A stretch of 29,535 bases of DNA from DASXIW01 sp036497785 (GCA_036497785.1 DASXIW010000202.1:1-29535); one strand, 5' to 3'. Counted from the stretch's first letter, positions 14,483 through 23,380 are shown. Numbers and translations: made by a program. Notes: generated from the letters alone by a model not told the origin.

Positions 14483-15435
14483 ATGGAGCAGCCTATCACT
14501 TACGTCGGCCTGGATGTGCACAAGGAGACGATTGCAGTTGCGCTTGCTGACGCGGGAAAGCGGAGCGAAGTCCGGGACTACGGCGCGATCGCTAACACGC
14601 CGACGGCCCTGAAGGCGTTGACGAACAGGCTGGCGAAGCCAGGAGCGGTGCTGCGGTTAGCCTCGCCAGGCTGCATCGGGCCGGTGAACTGACACCTGTG
14701 TGTGAAGCGATCCGTGACCTCGTCCGTGCGCGTCTAGCGGCGGCACGCACGCTGCGTCAGGCCCGGCAGCAGCTATCCGGGTTCCTGCTGCGGCACGGCC
14801 ATCATCACAACCGACCGGCCTGGACGCTGATGCACCGGCGCTGGTTGGCCGGATTGAGGTTCGAGCAGGCAGCGCATCACATTGTCCTGGAGGATTGCAT
14901 CGCGACGGTCGAAGCGGCGATGGCCCGACGCGACCGCCTGGAAGCGCGCCTAGAAGCGGTGCTGCCGGACTGGTCTCTCGCGCCGGTGGTGCGGGCGCTG
15001 CAAGCTCTGCGCGGCATGGCGCTGGTGGCAGCGGTGACGTTGGTCGCCGAACTCGGCGACATCACCCGCTTTGCCAATCCACGCCAACTCATGGCGTATC
15101 TGGGCTTGGTTCCATCCGAGCACTCCAGCGGCCGCACCCGGCGCCAGGGCGGCCTCACCAAAGCCGGGAACGGGGCGGCACGCAGGGTCCTGATCGAGGC
15201 AGCCTGGAGCTATCGGTTCCCCGCCCGGATCAGCCGAGAGCAGTTGCTCCGGCAGGAGGGTCTGGCCAAGCCGATCCGCGACGCCGCATGGAAAGCGCAG
15301 GAACGACTGTGTCGGCGATACCGCACCCTTGCCCGCGCGGGCAAACCGCCGACCGTGATCACCGCTGCGATCGTGCGCGAATTGGCGGGCTTCGCATGGG
15401 CCATCGCCAAGCAGGCACAACCAAACGGCACGTGA
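14483..15435 (+). pseudogene. IS110-family transposase, internally deleted and frameshifted
   Basis: Starts MEQPITYVGLDVHKETIAVA, the N-terminal DEDD (RuvC-like) domain start of IS110 transposases, with AGGAG before ATG 14483. After GAVLR (near 14655) the frame breaks and stops at 14692; the next frame resumes with VSLARLHRAGELTPV, then EAIRDLVRARLAAARTLRQ. The usual stretch between, which carries the second acidic residue and the KTDRRDA motif, is missing, and about six residues (WVPD-like) are also missing before EAIRDL. The C-terminal Transposase_20 domain is intact: LQALRGMALVAAVTLVAELG through GLTKAGNGAARRVLIEAAW. With catalytic acids lost, it is almost certainly dead, though its ends could be mobilised by a related enzyme. 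Confidence 0.88.
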
Positions 15436-15845
15436 CCCGCCGGGACCGACCACAACGCCACCGCAAGGAGATCGCCCGCCACGCATACGCATCCAAAGCT
15501 GGGTAGGGCTGGAGGCACGGTCACGGCCAGGAGAACCCTCGTATCCACTACCAGCCGGATGTCATCCGACGCTGGCCCCTAGACAGAGGACGCTCCGCGA
15601 CGCATCACCGGTCCGGCGGTAATCAACCCGCGCATCAGAGCATGATCAACCATCGTCTCATGGTCGTGCCTCCTGCCTTGCCCAGCGGAGGCTGTTCTGA
15701 AAGGCTCCGCCACAGAGCGCCAGATTTCTGCGCCTGCATCTTGAAGTGGCGAACATGAGAGTGGTCCGATCCTAACGCTTGACTCCCAAGCGTTGGGTGA
15801 AGCGGCCCATCAAATCAAAGGCTCTGGTGGCGGAAATCTGTTGGT
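15436..15845 (+). other. Non-coding right part of the IS110 element and adjacent gap
   Basis: No gene is seen here. Two hairpins stand out: CCAGC-CGGATG / CATCCG-ac-GCTGG (15551-15575, eleven pairs with a two-base bulge and a single-base tip) and ACCAT/ATGGT (15649-15664) with loop CGTCTC. The loop plus next base, CGTCTCA, also occurs at the left end of the element (14407-14413). IS110/IS1111 elements encode a guide (bridge/seek) RNA in their non-coding end, and this is the place to expect it. From about 15700 on, base composition changes toward that of the LysE-type gene, and nothing further can be named. Confidence 0.4.
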
Positions 15846-16472
15846 TCAGGAACTTGCCTTTCGCCATTCGGCGGCAATGAGACCCGCAGCGATCAAGAGT
15901 GAGCCGCCGGTCCGGTTGACAGCGCGCTGAACCCGCGGCTCGCGCAATTTCTGCCGTGCCGCTGCGGCAAGCAACGCGAACAAGGTGGCGTTCAGCGTGG
16001 CGAGGACAACGAACGTCGCCTCCAACGTCACGACCTGGGGCAAAAACAAACGGGTTGCGTCCAAAAACTGCGGCACGAAAGCGACGAAGAAAATGATGCT
16101 CTTGGGATTCAGCGCCGTCACCGCATAGGCATGGCAAAACATACGAGGCGGATCGGCCTGCGGTGTATCATCGACATCTTTCGGATCTATTGGCGCGCAC
16201 CACAATTTGACGCCGAGATATACGAGATACGCGCCGCCGATCCAGCGAAGCGTTGTGAAGATCGCCGCTGATGCCGCAAGGATAGCACCAAGGCCCAGCA
16301 TGGATGCTGTCATCGCCGTTAGATCGCCAAGCGCCACCCCCGCGACAATAGCAGCGGCCGGCTTCCGACCATGACCAAGTGCATAGGAAATCACGAGCAG
16401 CACGGTGGGCCCTGGAATGGCGAGTAGGATTGCGGACGCGGCGACAAACGCCAGCCAGTGATCAAGCGACAT
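15846..16472 (-). CDS. LysE/RhtB-family amino acid exporter
   Basis: A 208-residue membrane protein of normal length for the family, which exports amino acids or related compounds. The N-terminal signature LLAIPGPTVLLVISYALGHG includes the conserved PGP, and the central ALNPKSIIFFVAFVPQF is equally typical. About six hydrophobic segments are present. ATG 16472 has GGAGGG close upstream. The gene is noticeably richer in A/T than its neighbours and lies between the dead IS element and the channel gene, which suggests acquisition from elsewhere. The exported substrate is unknown. Confidence 0.92.
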   Translation of the reverse strand: MSLDHWLAFVAASAILLAIPGPTVLLVISYALGHGRKPAAAIVAGVALGDLTAMTASMLGLGAILAASAAIFTTLRWIGGAYLVYLGVKLWCAPIDPKDVDDTPQADPPRMFCHAYAVTALNPKSIIFFVAFVPQFLDATRLFLPQVVTLEATFVVLATLNATLFALLAAAARQKLREPRVQRAVNRTGGSLLIAAGLIAAEWRKASS

Positions 16473-16574
16473 TCAACCCTCCATTAAGGCTGCCACGCCA
16501 TCCACGAGATCTGGCTTGTGGCAAGCGCTTTGTCCGCAATGGCGCCGCAATCGGCCTCGGCAAGCCATATTGCT

Positions 16575-19007
16575 CTAATCGGTATGCCCAAGGGCGGTGG
16601 CGGGCGGCGATTTCTTGATTGTGGCAGATGACGGGCCGGGATCGCTGACCGCATCGCCCAGGGGGCCGGCGTCGTGTTCTGTCGCGGGCTTTTCGGGCCG
16701 CAGCAGCACCGTCCGTGTCGTGTTGGGCAGCTCGAATCGCAATTCCTGGAAGCGCTTCTTGTAGCGCCGGTTGAATTCCCGCTGCACGCCCCAGCGCCCG
16801 GAATCGGTGCACACGATCTGCCCGACCAGCGTCACCACCGCGCCCTCCACCTTATCCACGCCCCAAAGCTGCAGATCGCTGCGCATCTGGTCCTTGAAGG
16901 CGGGGTCTTCGCGCATCTCCAGCGCGATCTGCTTCAGCACATCGCCGACGTGGTCGGTATCCTCGCTGGACGAGACGGAAACACTGACGGCGGCATTGCC
17001 GACCCCGCGATTGGTGTTGTTGACCGTGGTGACCGAGCTGAACGGGATCAGATGCACCGAGCCGTCGCCGGCGCGCAGCCTGATGGTGCGGATGGACAGA
17101 TGTTCCACCGTGCCAGATACGCCGGCCAGCGTCACGAAATCGCCCACCTGCATGGCGCTTTCCAGTAGCAGAAAAATGCCGGTGATGAAGTCCTGCACCA
17201 GCTTCTGCGAACCGAAGCCGATGGCCACGCCGATAATCCCGGCACCGGCCAGCAGCGGGCCGATATTCACGCCGATCTGATCGAGCGTGGTCAGCCCGGC
17301 GACGATCAGCACGGTCACCAGAAGGCCGGTGCGCAGGATCGGCAGGATGGTACGCATCCGTGCCGCGCGCCCGTGCTGTGCCTCGCGCGTCAGGTGATCG
17401 AGGTGCCGGTCGATGGCGGCGTTCGCCGCCTCCCACACCGCGACGGCGATGACGATGATGATGCCGATGGAGAAGAGTGCGGAAAGAAGCTGCTGGCCGA
17501 TCGGATTATGGCTGAACCACCCGAATGCGTGCACACCCCAGAGTTCCAGCAGCAGCAGCAATGCCGCGCAGGCCACCGCCGCCGAAACGCTGGCGCGCAG
17601 GACGTGATGGTAGCGGGATGCCCGGGTCTGCAGGCCGAAGTAGCCGGGCATCGGCCGGGGCGTCGCGCTGAGCAGGTGCTCGAGCCCGGACAGCAGCAAT
17701 GCCGCCAGCAAGCGCGCGGCCCCCAGCACGGCACAGGTGACCACGGCGATGTGCCAAAGCCGCACATAGCCGTCGCGCAGATCCGCCGCCCAGACCAGCC
17801 AGAGGCCGATGATGAAGAAGATGGCGATGTAGTGCCACACGCCAGCAAAGACATGCAGCGTGTTTGCCAGCCGTCCGGTGGCGCCACGGCGCGGCTGGAT
17901 CCGGGCGGCGATCTCGCGGCGGCACTGCAGCACGATGACGACGAGAAAGATGTGGTCGACGAGCAGGACGGTCTTTTGCAGCGCCAGGTAGGCGTGCTCA
18001 TGCATGCCCCACAGTGAGGCCAGTCCCGCAACCGCAAGACCGAATACCGCGACACCCGCCAGCCAGCGCGTCCAGTGCACGATGTAGGTGGCGCCGCTGT
18101 CGGGAATCTGCAGCAGGCGCAGCCCGGGTGCGTCCGGAGAGGTCAGCATGCGCGTTATCGCCATCACCACGGCGAAGATGATGCAGGCATTCACCAGCGC
18201 CAGTATCGCCGGTTGGACCAAGCTGTACGGATCCAGGATCAGGCTGGGCAGCAGGTTGCCAACCAGCGCGAAGCCGGCGATCGGCAGCAAGTCCAGGATC
18301 AACCGCAGCAACGCCAGCGGCAGCAGGCGCACTGGGCGCCATAGCCGGCGAAGGGCAAGCGTGGGCGGGGCTTCGGGCGCATGCGTCTTCGCCTCCGCAT
18401 GCCGGGCCAGCTGCGCCCGCGTTGGACGGAGCAGCCGGGCAATGATCCATTGCAGCAGGATGGCAAGTCCCAGTACCGCGGCCAGCTGTGCGCCGCCCGT
18501 CACGACAGCACGCGGCGTATCGGGGTCCGAGGCGATCCTGTGTGCCCAATGCAACAGCGCCGGACCGCTGTTGAGGATGTGGACAAGAGTCGCGATCTGC
18601 AAGGTAACGCCGGCGGACCATGCGGATATCTGCCTGAGCAGTTGCGGCAGCACACTGTCCGGCGCGATCGGGGTTGGCGCTTTCGCGGCTGGCGCGGGCG
18701 CTGCCGCAGGCGCAGGCGCAGGCGCTGCCGCAGGCACGGGCGGCGTGGTGGCGGCGGGCAGCGCCTGCTCCAGGGCATGCAGCGTCTCGATGAGCTTGGC
18801 GCGCTGCACGGGATCGTTCAGCACGGCGAGCAACGCCGCCGCCTGTCCGCGGGAGACGCCGTCCGCCGTCACGGCGGAAGCCGCCGAAGGCGCGGGTGCG
18901 GCGGCCAATGCGGGCCGGGCTACGGAGAGGAACAGGCAGAGGGCGAGGACAAGCGCGGCGCCGAAGCCACGTGACATGATCCGCGCGTAATGGGCTAGAC
19001 AATCCAT
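16575..19007 (-). CDS. Large MscS-family mechanosensitive ion channel
   Basis: About 810 residues. The N-terminus is a signal peptide (LVLALCLFLSVARPALAAAP), followed by a periplasmic region with an Ala/Pro-rich low-complexity stretch (roughly residues 120-145). Numerous membrane helices follow, then the MscS pore helix and beta domain near residues 585-660: GAGIIGVAIGFGSQKLVQDF, then LLLESAMQVGDFV and GTVEHLSIRTIRLRAGDGSV. The layout fits the multi-helix inner-membrane MscS relatives that release solutes on osmotic downshock. ATG 19007 has a weak GAG site; ATG 18977 (MSRGFG) gives a more compact signal peptide and is an equally good start. The C-terminal tail past the alpha/beta domain is polar and not recognisable. 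The LysE-type gene follows after about 100 bases. Confidence 0.9.
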   Translation of the reverse strand: MDCLAHYARIMSRGFGAALVLALCLFLSVARPALAAAPAPSAASAVTADGVSRGQAAALLAVLNDPVQRAKLIETLHALEQALPAATTPPVPAAAPAPAPAAAPAPAAKAPTPIAPDSVLPQLLRQISAWSAGVTLQIATLVHILNSGPALLHWAHRIASDPDTPRAVVTGGAQLAAVLGLAILLQWIIARLLRPTRAQLARHAEAKTHAPEAPPTLALRRLWRPVRLLPLALLRLILDLLPIAGFALVGNLLPSLILDPYSLVQPAILALVNACIIFAVVMAITRMLTSPDAPGLRLLQIPDSGATYIVHWTRWLAGVAVFGLAVAGLASLWGMHEHAYLALQKTVLLVDHIFLVVIVLQCRREIAARIQPRRGATGRLANTLHVFAGVWHYIAIFFIIGLWLVWAADLRDGYVRLWHIAVVTCAVLGAARLLAALLLSGLEHLLSATPRPMPGYFGLQTRASRYHHVLRASVSAAVACAALLLLLELWGVHAFGWFSHNPIGQQLLSALFSIGIIIVIAVAVWEAANAAIDRHLDHLTREAQHGRAARMRTILPILRTGLLVTVLIVAGLTTLDQIGVNIGPLLAGAGIIGVAIGFGSQKLVQDFITGIFLLLESAMQVGDFVTLAGVSGTVEHLSIRTIRLRAGDGSVHLIPFSSVTTVNNTNRGVGNAAVSVSVSSSEDTDHVGDVLKQIALEMREDPAFKDQMRSDLQLWGVDKVEGAVVTLVGQIVCTDSGRWGVQREFNRRYKKRFQELRFELPNTTRTVLLRPEKPATEHDAGPLGDAVSDPGPSSATIKKSPPATALGHTD

Positions 19008-19150
19008 TAATGTTCTCGCTGGAGGTTTGTCGACGGCGACGATGTGGGATCGGTCGCGGCGAGGATTATACCGTTTCGGGGCGGGGCAAGTCACGGCGCG
19101 ACGCCGCGCGGCGGAAGCTGGCCACGAGCCGGATCATTCCACGGACCGGA

Positions 19151-21091
19151 TCACTTATGCGTGCCCGACAGCAATGGGCCGCAGCGATCGGCGTCTCCGA
19201 CGCCGAACTGGATCGTCGGCAGCAGCGCCAGCGGTGCGGCAAGGATGCCCAAACCCGTCGCGGCGCCGCCACGCGCGCCCAGGCTGGCAAGATCAGGCCC
19301 AATGCTTGGGTTCTTGAACGTACCGCCGATGCCGATCGGTGCCGGCAGCGAGGCGATGGTAAAATGTTTCGACTTCGTCTTGAGCTGATAGTTCAGCCTC
19401 TCCGTGCCGAGATCGATCGTCCCCGAACCGCTGATCACCGCCTGGCTCGTATCCAGCAGCAGCGTGCGGGTACTCAGCACGCCTTGCTGAAGTGCGAACT
19501 GCCCGATCAGGCAGGCCACATCGGTCTGTTCGGGAATGCCCAAGGCCGACAGCATCGCCTTTCCGAACTCCAGCCCGGCCAGATCCACCAGCAGCGCACT
19601 CAGATTTCCGCCGATCATATATACATCCACGCTGCCGTCGCTATGCGCCAGCATGGCAGCGAGCGAATTCCCGGTCGCGTCGATCTTCGCCTCGCCACCC
19701 ATATGCCCCGCACCGCTGAAGACGTGGGTCGCGGCCATCAAGCGCGACACGTCGACCCGCTGCAGCCGTATATCGGCGGTGGTGTGGATAGTGTCGTCCG
19801 CTTTCGGATCGAGGTTGATGGTGCCGGTGATCTGTCCAGTTCCCACGCCGAGGCTGACGGGGTGCAGGATGATGCGGCCATCGACCATGTCCATGCGGAC
19901 GTCGAACGTATCGAACGGGATCGATCGGCCCTCGATATGCTCGCCGCGATATTGCACATGCATGTCGGTTCCGCGCAGCCTGGGCAGGTAGATTGGCCTG
20001 TCCGGCAGCAGCTTCGGGCTCGCCTCGGCGCGGGCCACCGCCTGGCGCTGCTCCGGGTTTTGGTTCGCACCGCCCGCGCTGCCGGGCTGCGAGCCGATGA
20101 CGCCGCCAAAATCGGCCAGATTGACCCGTCGCGAATGCAGATCGGCCGTCACCTTCGCGGGCGACTTTCCGGGATCGACGGCAATGGAACCTTCTAGATC
20201 CGTGTTGCCGACGACCCCCGCGATATCGGATACGCCGAGCTTGCGATCGGCATAGGCAAGCTGGCTGGTCACCTTGTAGCCGGTTGTCGTGGGCATGGAG
20301 ATGCCGGTAAGCGGATACAGATCGGCCATGTCGGCGCCGGCAAGGGCCAGTTTCAGATTGGCGCCCCCGACATGGATCGGATCCTGCAACGTACCGACCA
20401 GGCTGACCGTGGTTGATCCGTGGGCGAGACGCAGGTCGATGGGGAAGGGGTGGATCGTGTCCTCCAGCGCCAGCACGATCCCGCTGATGAGTTTGCCGGT
20501 TACCGGCTGGCCAGCATAGGTGCCCTTGGCATCGACAACAAGCTGTGGGGTCTCGGCGGCACGGGTGGCGATATCCATGGTGAAATCCGTCTTCAGCCTG
20601 GGAATCAAGACATGTGCGTGCCCGTCCTCGATGGTCAGCCGCTCGATCTGCGGGGCCGACAGGGAGGGTTCGGACGCTCCGCCGCCGGGAAGGCTGAAGC
20701 TGTAATTGTTGGCGCCATCCGCGGTGGCCACGGCCGAGATCTGAGGCCGATCGACAGCGATCAGCGGTATGGCGATGGCGCGCCGCCGGATGTAGCGCAT
20801 AACGTCGAGTTGCACGGTCACGTGGGCCAGTTGCGCGAGCGGCGGGCCGGCGGGGAACCCGGCGGGATTCTCCACCCGCACGTCATCCGCCGTTACCACG
20901 GTCACGCGGCCTGGCCGCACATGCAGGTGGCCCAGCACCACCGGCCGTCCCAGCGCGGCGCTGGCCCGGGCCTCGACCTGGGGGATGAACCAGTCCCATT
21001 GCCACAGCACAACAATGCCGATCACGATCAGAACCGGCACCGCGGCGAACCCGATCCATCGCTTGAAGCGCATTTTGTCGGGCAGGGGCAT
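19151..21091 (-). CDS. AsmA-family protein
   Basis: A 646-residue protein with one N-terminal membrane helix (IGFAAVPVLIVIGIVVLWQW) followed by a long, beta-rich, periplasm-facing domain. The stretch just after the helix (ASAALGRPVVLGHLHVRPGR) and the C-terminal IGGTFKNPSIGPD are typical of AsmA proteins, which relate to bridge-like lipid-transfer proteins working between inner and outer membrane. ATG 21091 follows a strong GAGGAG; the frame extends to 21133 without such a site. A possible weak stress promoter lies upstream. The 143-base gap to the channel gene shows nothing clear. Confidence 0.88.
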   Translation of the reverse strand: MPLPDKMRFKRWIGFAAVPVLIVIGIVVLWQWDWFIPQVEARASAALGRPVVLGHLHVRPGRVTVVTADDVRVENPAGFPAGPPLAQLAHVTVQLDVMRYIRRRAIAIPLIAVDRPQISAVATADGANNYSFSLPGGGASEPSLSAPQIERLTIEDGHAHVLIPRLKTDFTMDIATRAAETPQLVVDAKGTYAGQPVTGKLISGIVLALEDTIHPFPIDLRLAHGSTTVSLVGTLQDPIHVGGANLKLALAGADMADLYPLTGISMPTTTGYKVTSQLAYADRKLGVSDIAGVVGNTDLEGSIAVDPGKSPAKVTADLHSRRVNLADFGGVIGSQPGSAGGANQNPEQRQAVARAEASPKLLPDRPIYLPRLRGTDMHVQYRGEHIEGRSIPFDTFDVRMDMVDGRIILHPVSLGVGTGQITGTINLDPKADDTIHTTADIRLQRVDVSRLMAATHVFSGAGHMGGEAKIDATGNSLAAMLAHSDGSVDVYMIGGNLSALLVDLAGLEFGKAMLSALGIPEQTDVACLIGQFALQQGVLSTRTLLLDTSQAVISGSGTIDLGTERLNYQLKTKSKHFTIASLPAPIGIGGTFKNPSIGPDLASLGARGGAATGLGILAAPLALLPTIQFGVGDADRCGPLLSGTHK

Positions 21092-21143
21092 CGTCTCCTC
21101 TCCGGCCGTGCCTGCGCGATCCATACGAAGCACCTAGCGGACT

Positions 21144-21168
21144 TACGCGAAGCCGGCGCAATGGTTCC
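21144..21168 (-). promoter_or_regulatory. Possible weak EcfG-type promoter for the AsmA gene
   Basis: The minus strand reads GGAAC (21168-21164), 16 nt, CGTA (21147-21144), matching eight of nine consensus positions. The spacing to ATG 21091 would be reasonable (leader about 45 bases). The final T of CGTT is missing, so this is only a candidate. Confidence 0.3.
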
Positions 21169-21303
21169 TTTGAAAGCCGAAGGGAGGGTGACCGTTACGG
21201 GGCATCGCCGTTGCCCCCAATATCGTCAGGCGGCGCATATGCCAAAAAAGGTGATTGCGTTTCCGTGATCGCGAAAAATTCGTCAAATACAGGAGGTTTG
21301 ACG

Positions 21304-21354
21304 ATGTGTTGGCGATGTTCTGCGACGTTCTCTCGTCAGATCAAAAAGGTCTGA
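21304..21354 (+). CDS. Putative 16-residue leader peptide
   Basis: A perfect AGGAGG (21291-21296) with a 7-base spacer precedes ATG 21304, which encodes MCWRCSATFSRQIKKV and stops at 21352-21354. The stop is followed at once by GGGGGA and, 12 bases later, by the ATG of the 57-residue membrane protein. The best ribosome binding site in the area therefore belongs to this mini-ORF, suggesting translational coupling or a regulatory leader. The Cys-Trp-Arg-Cys start is striking. No family is recognised, and expression is inferred from the signals only. Confidence 0.45.
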   Translation: MCWRCSATFSRQIKKV

Positions 21355-21366
21355 GGGGGATTCTCT

Positions 21367-21540
21367 ATGGCGTTCGTTGCCGAGCGGCGCTGGGTCGCCG
21401 GATTGGACAATCAAGACCTCGTGTCTGCGCAGCGGGAGACCGACTCCTCCCGGTATGCGGCAAAAGGCATCATGTTCGCGGTCGTGCTGGGTCTCGCGTC
21501 ATGGGGGGTCATCGGCGCGGTGGTCTGGATGTTTTTTTGA
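21367..21540 (+). CDS. Small single-span membrane protein, unknown function
   Basis: 57 codons: a polar N-terminal half (MAFVAERRWVAGLDNQDLVS, then an Arg/Ser-rich part) and one C-terminal membrane helix IMFAVVLGLASWGVIGAVVW, ending MFF. GAGGGGGA at 21353-21360 is a good ribosome binding site. It runs divergently from the AsmA gene and convergently to the next MFS gene. I do not recognise a family; the start/stop signals and the clean amphipathic-to-hydrophobic layout support a real gene. Confidence 0.65.
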   Translation: MAFVAERRWVAGLDNQDLVSAQRETDSSRYAAKGIMFAVVLGLASWGVIGAVVWMFF

Positions 21541-21570
21541 AGGCGGATGACGCCGGGCCGATCGGCCGGG

Positions 21571-22797
21571 TCAGTAATCGGCGATGCGCGTCATGTCGAG
21601 ACGTAGCAGTTTCGGCGCCCGGCAGGCTGTGAAGCTCACCACACCCAGCGTCACCAGCCCACCCAGCCACACCGCCGGCACGGCGCCTACGAAACTCGCC
21701 AATATGCCGCTTTCGAAGCTGCCCAGCTCGTTGGACGCGTTGATGAACAGCCCGCGCACCGCTGCGACCCGCCCGCGCAGCGCATCGGGGGCGGCAACCC
21801 GCACGATCGCCCGGCGCACCACCACGCTGGTGCCGTCGCAGGCGCCGGCAAACACCAGCGCAGCCACCGAGAGCGGCAGGCTGCGAGACAGGCCGAACAC
21901 GATGATGCCAATGCCGAATCCCGCCACGGCCATGTGCAGCACGATTCCCGCCCTGGCGCGCGGGGGATGGCGCGTGGCCACCAGCATCGCCACCAATGCC
22001 CCGGCCGAGGACGCCGCACGCAGCAGGCCCACCCCGGCCGGTCCGGCATGCAGTATGTCCACGGCGAATACCGGCAGAAGGCCGGTGACGCCCCCGAAGA
22101 ACACGGCGAACAGGTCCAGCGCCATCGACCCCACGATCACCTGGCTGGCGAAGACGTAGCGCAACCCCTCCCGAATCGAGGCAATCATGTGGCTTTCGGT
22201 GGGCGGCGGCGCCGGACGGGCGGCGACGCCCAGCAGGATTGCCGTGGCCGACAGCGCCAGCGCGCCGGCGACGCAGGCAAAGGTGATGCCCGGACCTGCG
22301 AATTCATAGAGCAGCGTCCCCATTACCGGCCCCAGCAAGGTGGCGATGCGGCCCACCGAGGCGATCAGCGACACCGCATTCAGCAATTGCTCGCGCGGCA
22401 GGATTTCGGCTTCCAGCCCGGTCGCCGCGGGATCGTCAAAGGCTCGCACCCCGCCCGCCAGGAACGCCACGGCGTAGAGCAGCCCGACCTCCGCGTGACC
22501 TGACAGCAGCGCGAGGCTGCCGGCCAGCACGCCCAGTGCCAGCCGCGTTGCCGCCACCACGTGACGCCGGATGGCGCGATCGGCGACATAGCCGCCCGGC
22601 AGCACCAGGCCGATGGCCGGCACCGCTTCGGACAGGCCAAGCAGGCCGAGCGAAAGCGGCGCATGCGCCAGTTCGTAGACATGCAGGCCCAACAGTACGG
22701 TGAAGGCGCTTTCCGCGACGCCTGACAGGGCGGCCGCCAGCAGGAAGGCGCGCAGCTCGGCGTGCCGCAGCAATGCAAACGTCGAAACTCCGGGCAT
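21571..22797 (-). CDS. MFS exporter, EntS/MFS_3-like
   Basis: A 408-residue major facilitator with about 12 helices, resembling the MFS_3 group that includes enterobactin exporter EntS. Features include the N-terminal LRAFLLAAALSGVAESAFTV, the loop motif GGYVADRAIRRHVV, FLAGGVRAFDDPAATGLEAE and, in the second half, RRAIVRVAAPDALRGRV, a stretch that marks this group. The substrate is unknown; no siderophore genes are nearby. ATG 22797 is preferred over a TTG at 22809; neither has a strong ribosome binding site. Confidence 0.87.
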   Translation of the reverse strand: MPGVSTFALLRHAELRAFLLAAALSGVAESAFTVLLGLHVYELAHAPLSLGLLGLSEAVPAIGLVLPGGYVADRAIRRHVVAATRLALGVLAGSLALLSGHAEVGLLYAVAFLAGGVRAFDDPAATGLEAEILPREQLLNAVSLIASVGRIATLLGPVMGTLLYEFAGPGITFACVAGALALSATAILLGVAARPAPPPTESHMIASIREGLRYVFASQVIVGSMALDLFAVFFGGVTGLLPVFAVDILHAGPAGVGLLRAASSAGALVAMLVATRHPPRARAGIVLHMAVAGFGIGIIVFGLSRSLPLSVAALVFAGACDGTSVVVRRAIVRVAAPDALRGRVAAVRGLFINASNELGSFESGILASFVGAVPAVWLGGLVTLGVVSFTACRAPKLLRLDMTRIADY

Positions 22798-22963
22798 CGG
22801 CAGATCCAACCAGATTGCCAGGCCCGAACGCGGCGATGGCGCCTATAGGAAATTCATATCCCATTTTGCGGGGCTTCGCGGCGTGCCGCAATCCGGCGCC
22901 GCGCCGATTGAAGCAAGCCAGAAATGCCACATATACAGCGCGATCAGATAAGGGAGGCAGATA

Positions 22964-23380
22964 ATGCCGAACGACGCCAACCACTGGAACGGGATCCCCC
23001 ATGACGAGGCGGAGTGGCGCAAGACCTTGTCGCCCGAGCAGTACCGCGTGCTGCGCCAGCATGCCACGGAGCGTCCGGGTACCAGCCCGCTGAACGCTGA
23101 GAAGCGTGCCGGCACTTTCCTGTGCGCGGGCTGCGGACAGCCGCTATTTGCCTCCGACACCAAATATGAAAGCGGCTCGGGTTGGCCGAGCTTTTGGGCG
23201 CCGTTGCCCGATAGCGTCGCCACCACCATCGACCGCCAGCTGCTGATGGCGCGAACCGAGGTGCATTGCAGCAAATGCCAGGGCCATCTGGGCCATGTGT
23301 TCGATGACGGGCCGCGCCCCACGGGCCTGCGCTACTGCATGAACGGCGCGGCACTTTCTTTCGTTCCGACCGAAGAGTGA
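22964..23380 (+). CDS. msrB: Peptide-methionine (R)-S-oxide reductase
   Basis: A 138-residue cytosolic enzyme that repairs oxidised methionine (R-sulfoxide) in proteins. The zinc site is complete (Cys54/Cys57 in CAGC, Cys102/Cys105 in CSKC), with GSGWPSF at 71-77, HLGHVFDDGP and catalytic Cys125 in GLRYCMNGAAL. No second thiol at the usual resolving position (near the GSGWPSF region) is obvious, so recycling may use another reductant. AGGGAGG precedes ATG 22964. No MsrA is fused or adjacent. Confidence 0.96.
   Translation: MPNDANHWNGIPHDEAEWRKTLSPEQYRVLRQHATERPGTSPLNAEKRAGTFLCAGCGQPLFASDTKYESGSGWPSFWAPLPDSVATTIDRQLLMARTEVHCSKCQGHLGHVFDDGPRPTGLRYCMNGAALSFVPTEE

Larger units (their letters stand above)
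14401..15700 (+). mobile_element. Defective IS110-family insertion sequence
   Basis: Contains a broken IS110-type transposase (14483-15435), a short structured left non-coding part and a longer right one. Boundaries are approximate: IS110 elements have no reliable terminal inverted repeats, and no second copy is present for comparison. The short left and long right non-coding ends resemble the IS1111 subgroup layout. The element sits right behind the Nramp remnant. Confidence 0.65.

Noticed and set aside
15772..16137. 121-codon minus-strand frame ending GRFTQRLGVKR
   Set aside because: Overlaps the LysE-type gene in another frame; only the last residues lie outside it and match nothing I recognise.
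18690..18745. GCAGGCGCAGGCGCAGGCGCT-like repeats in the channel gene
   Set aside because: They encode the Ala/Pro-rich periplasmic linker of the MscS protein; ordinary low-complexity coding sequence, not a CRISPR or satellite.
19010..20197. 395-codon plus-strand frame antisense to the AsmA gene
   Set aside because: Shadow frame; no domain, and the minus-strand frame has a signal-anchor, AsmA motifs and a strong ribosome binding site.
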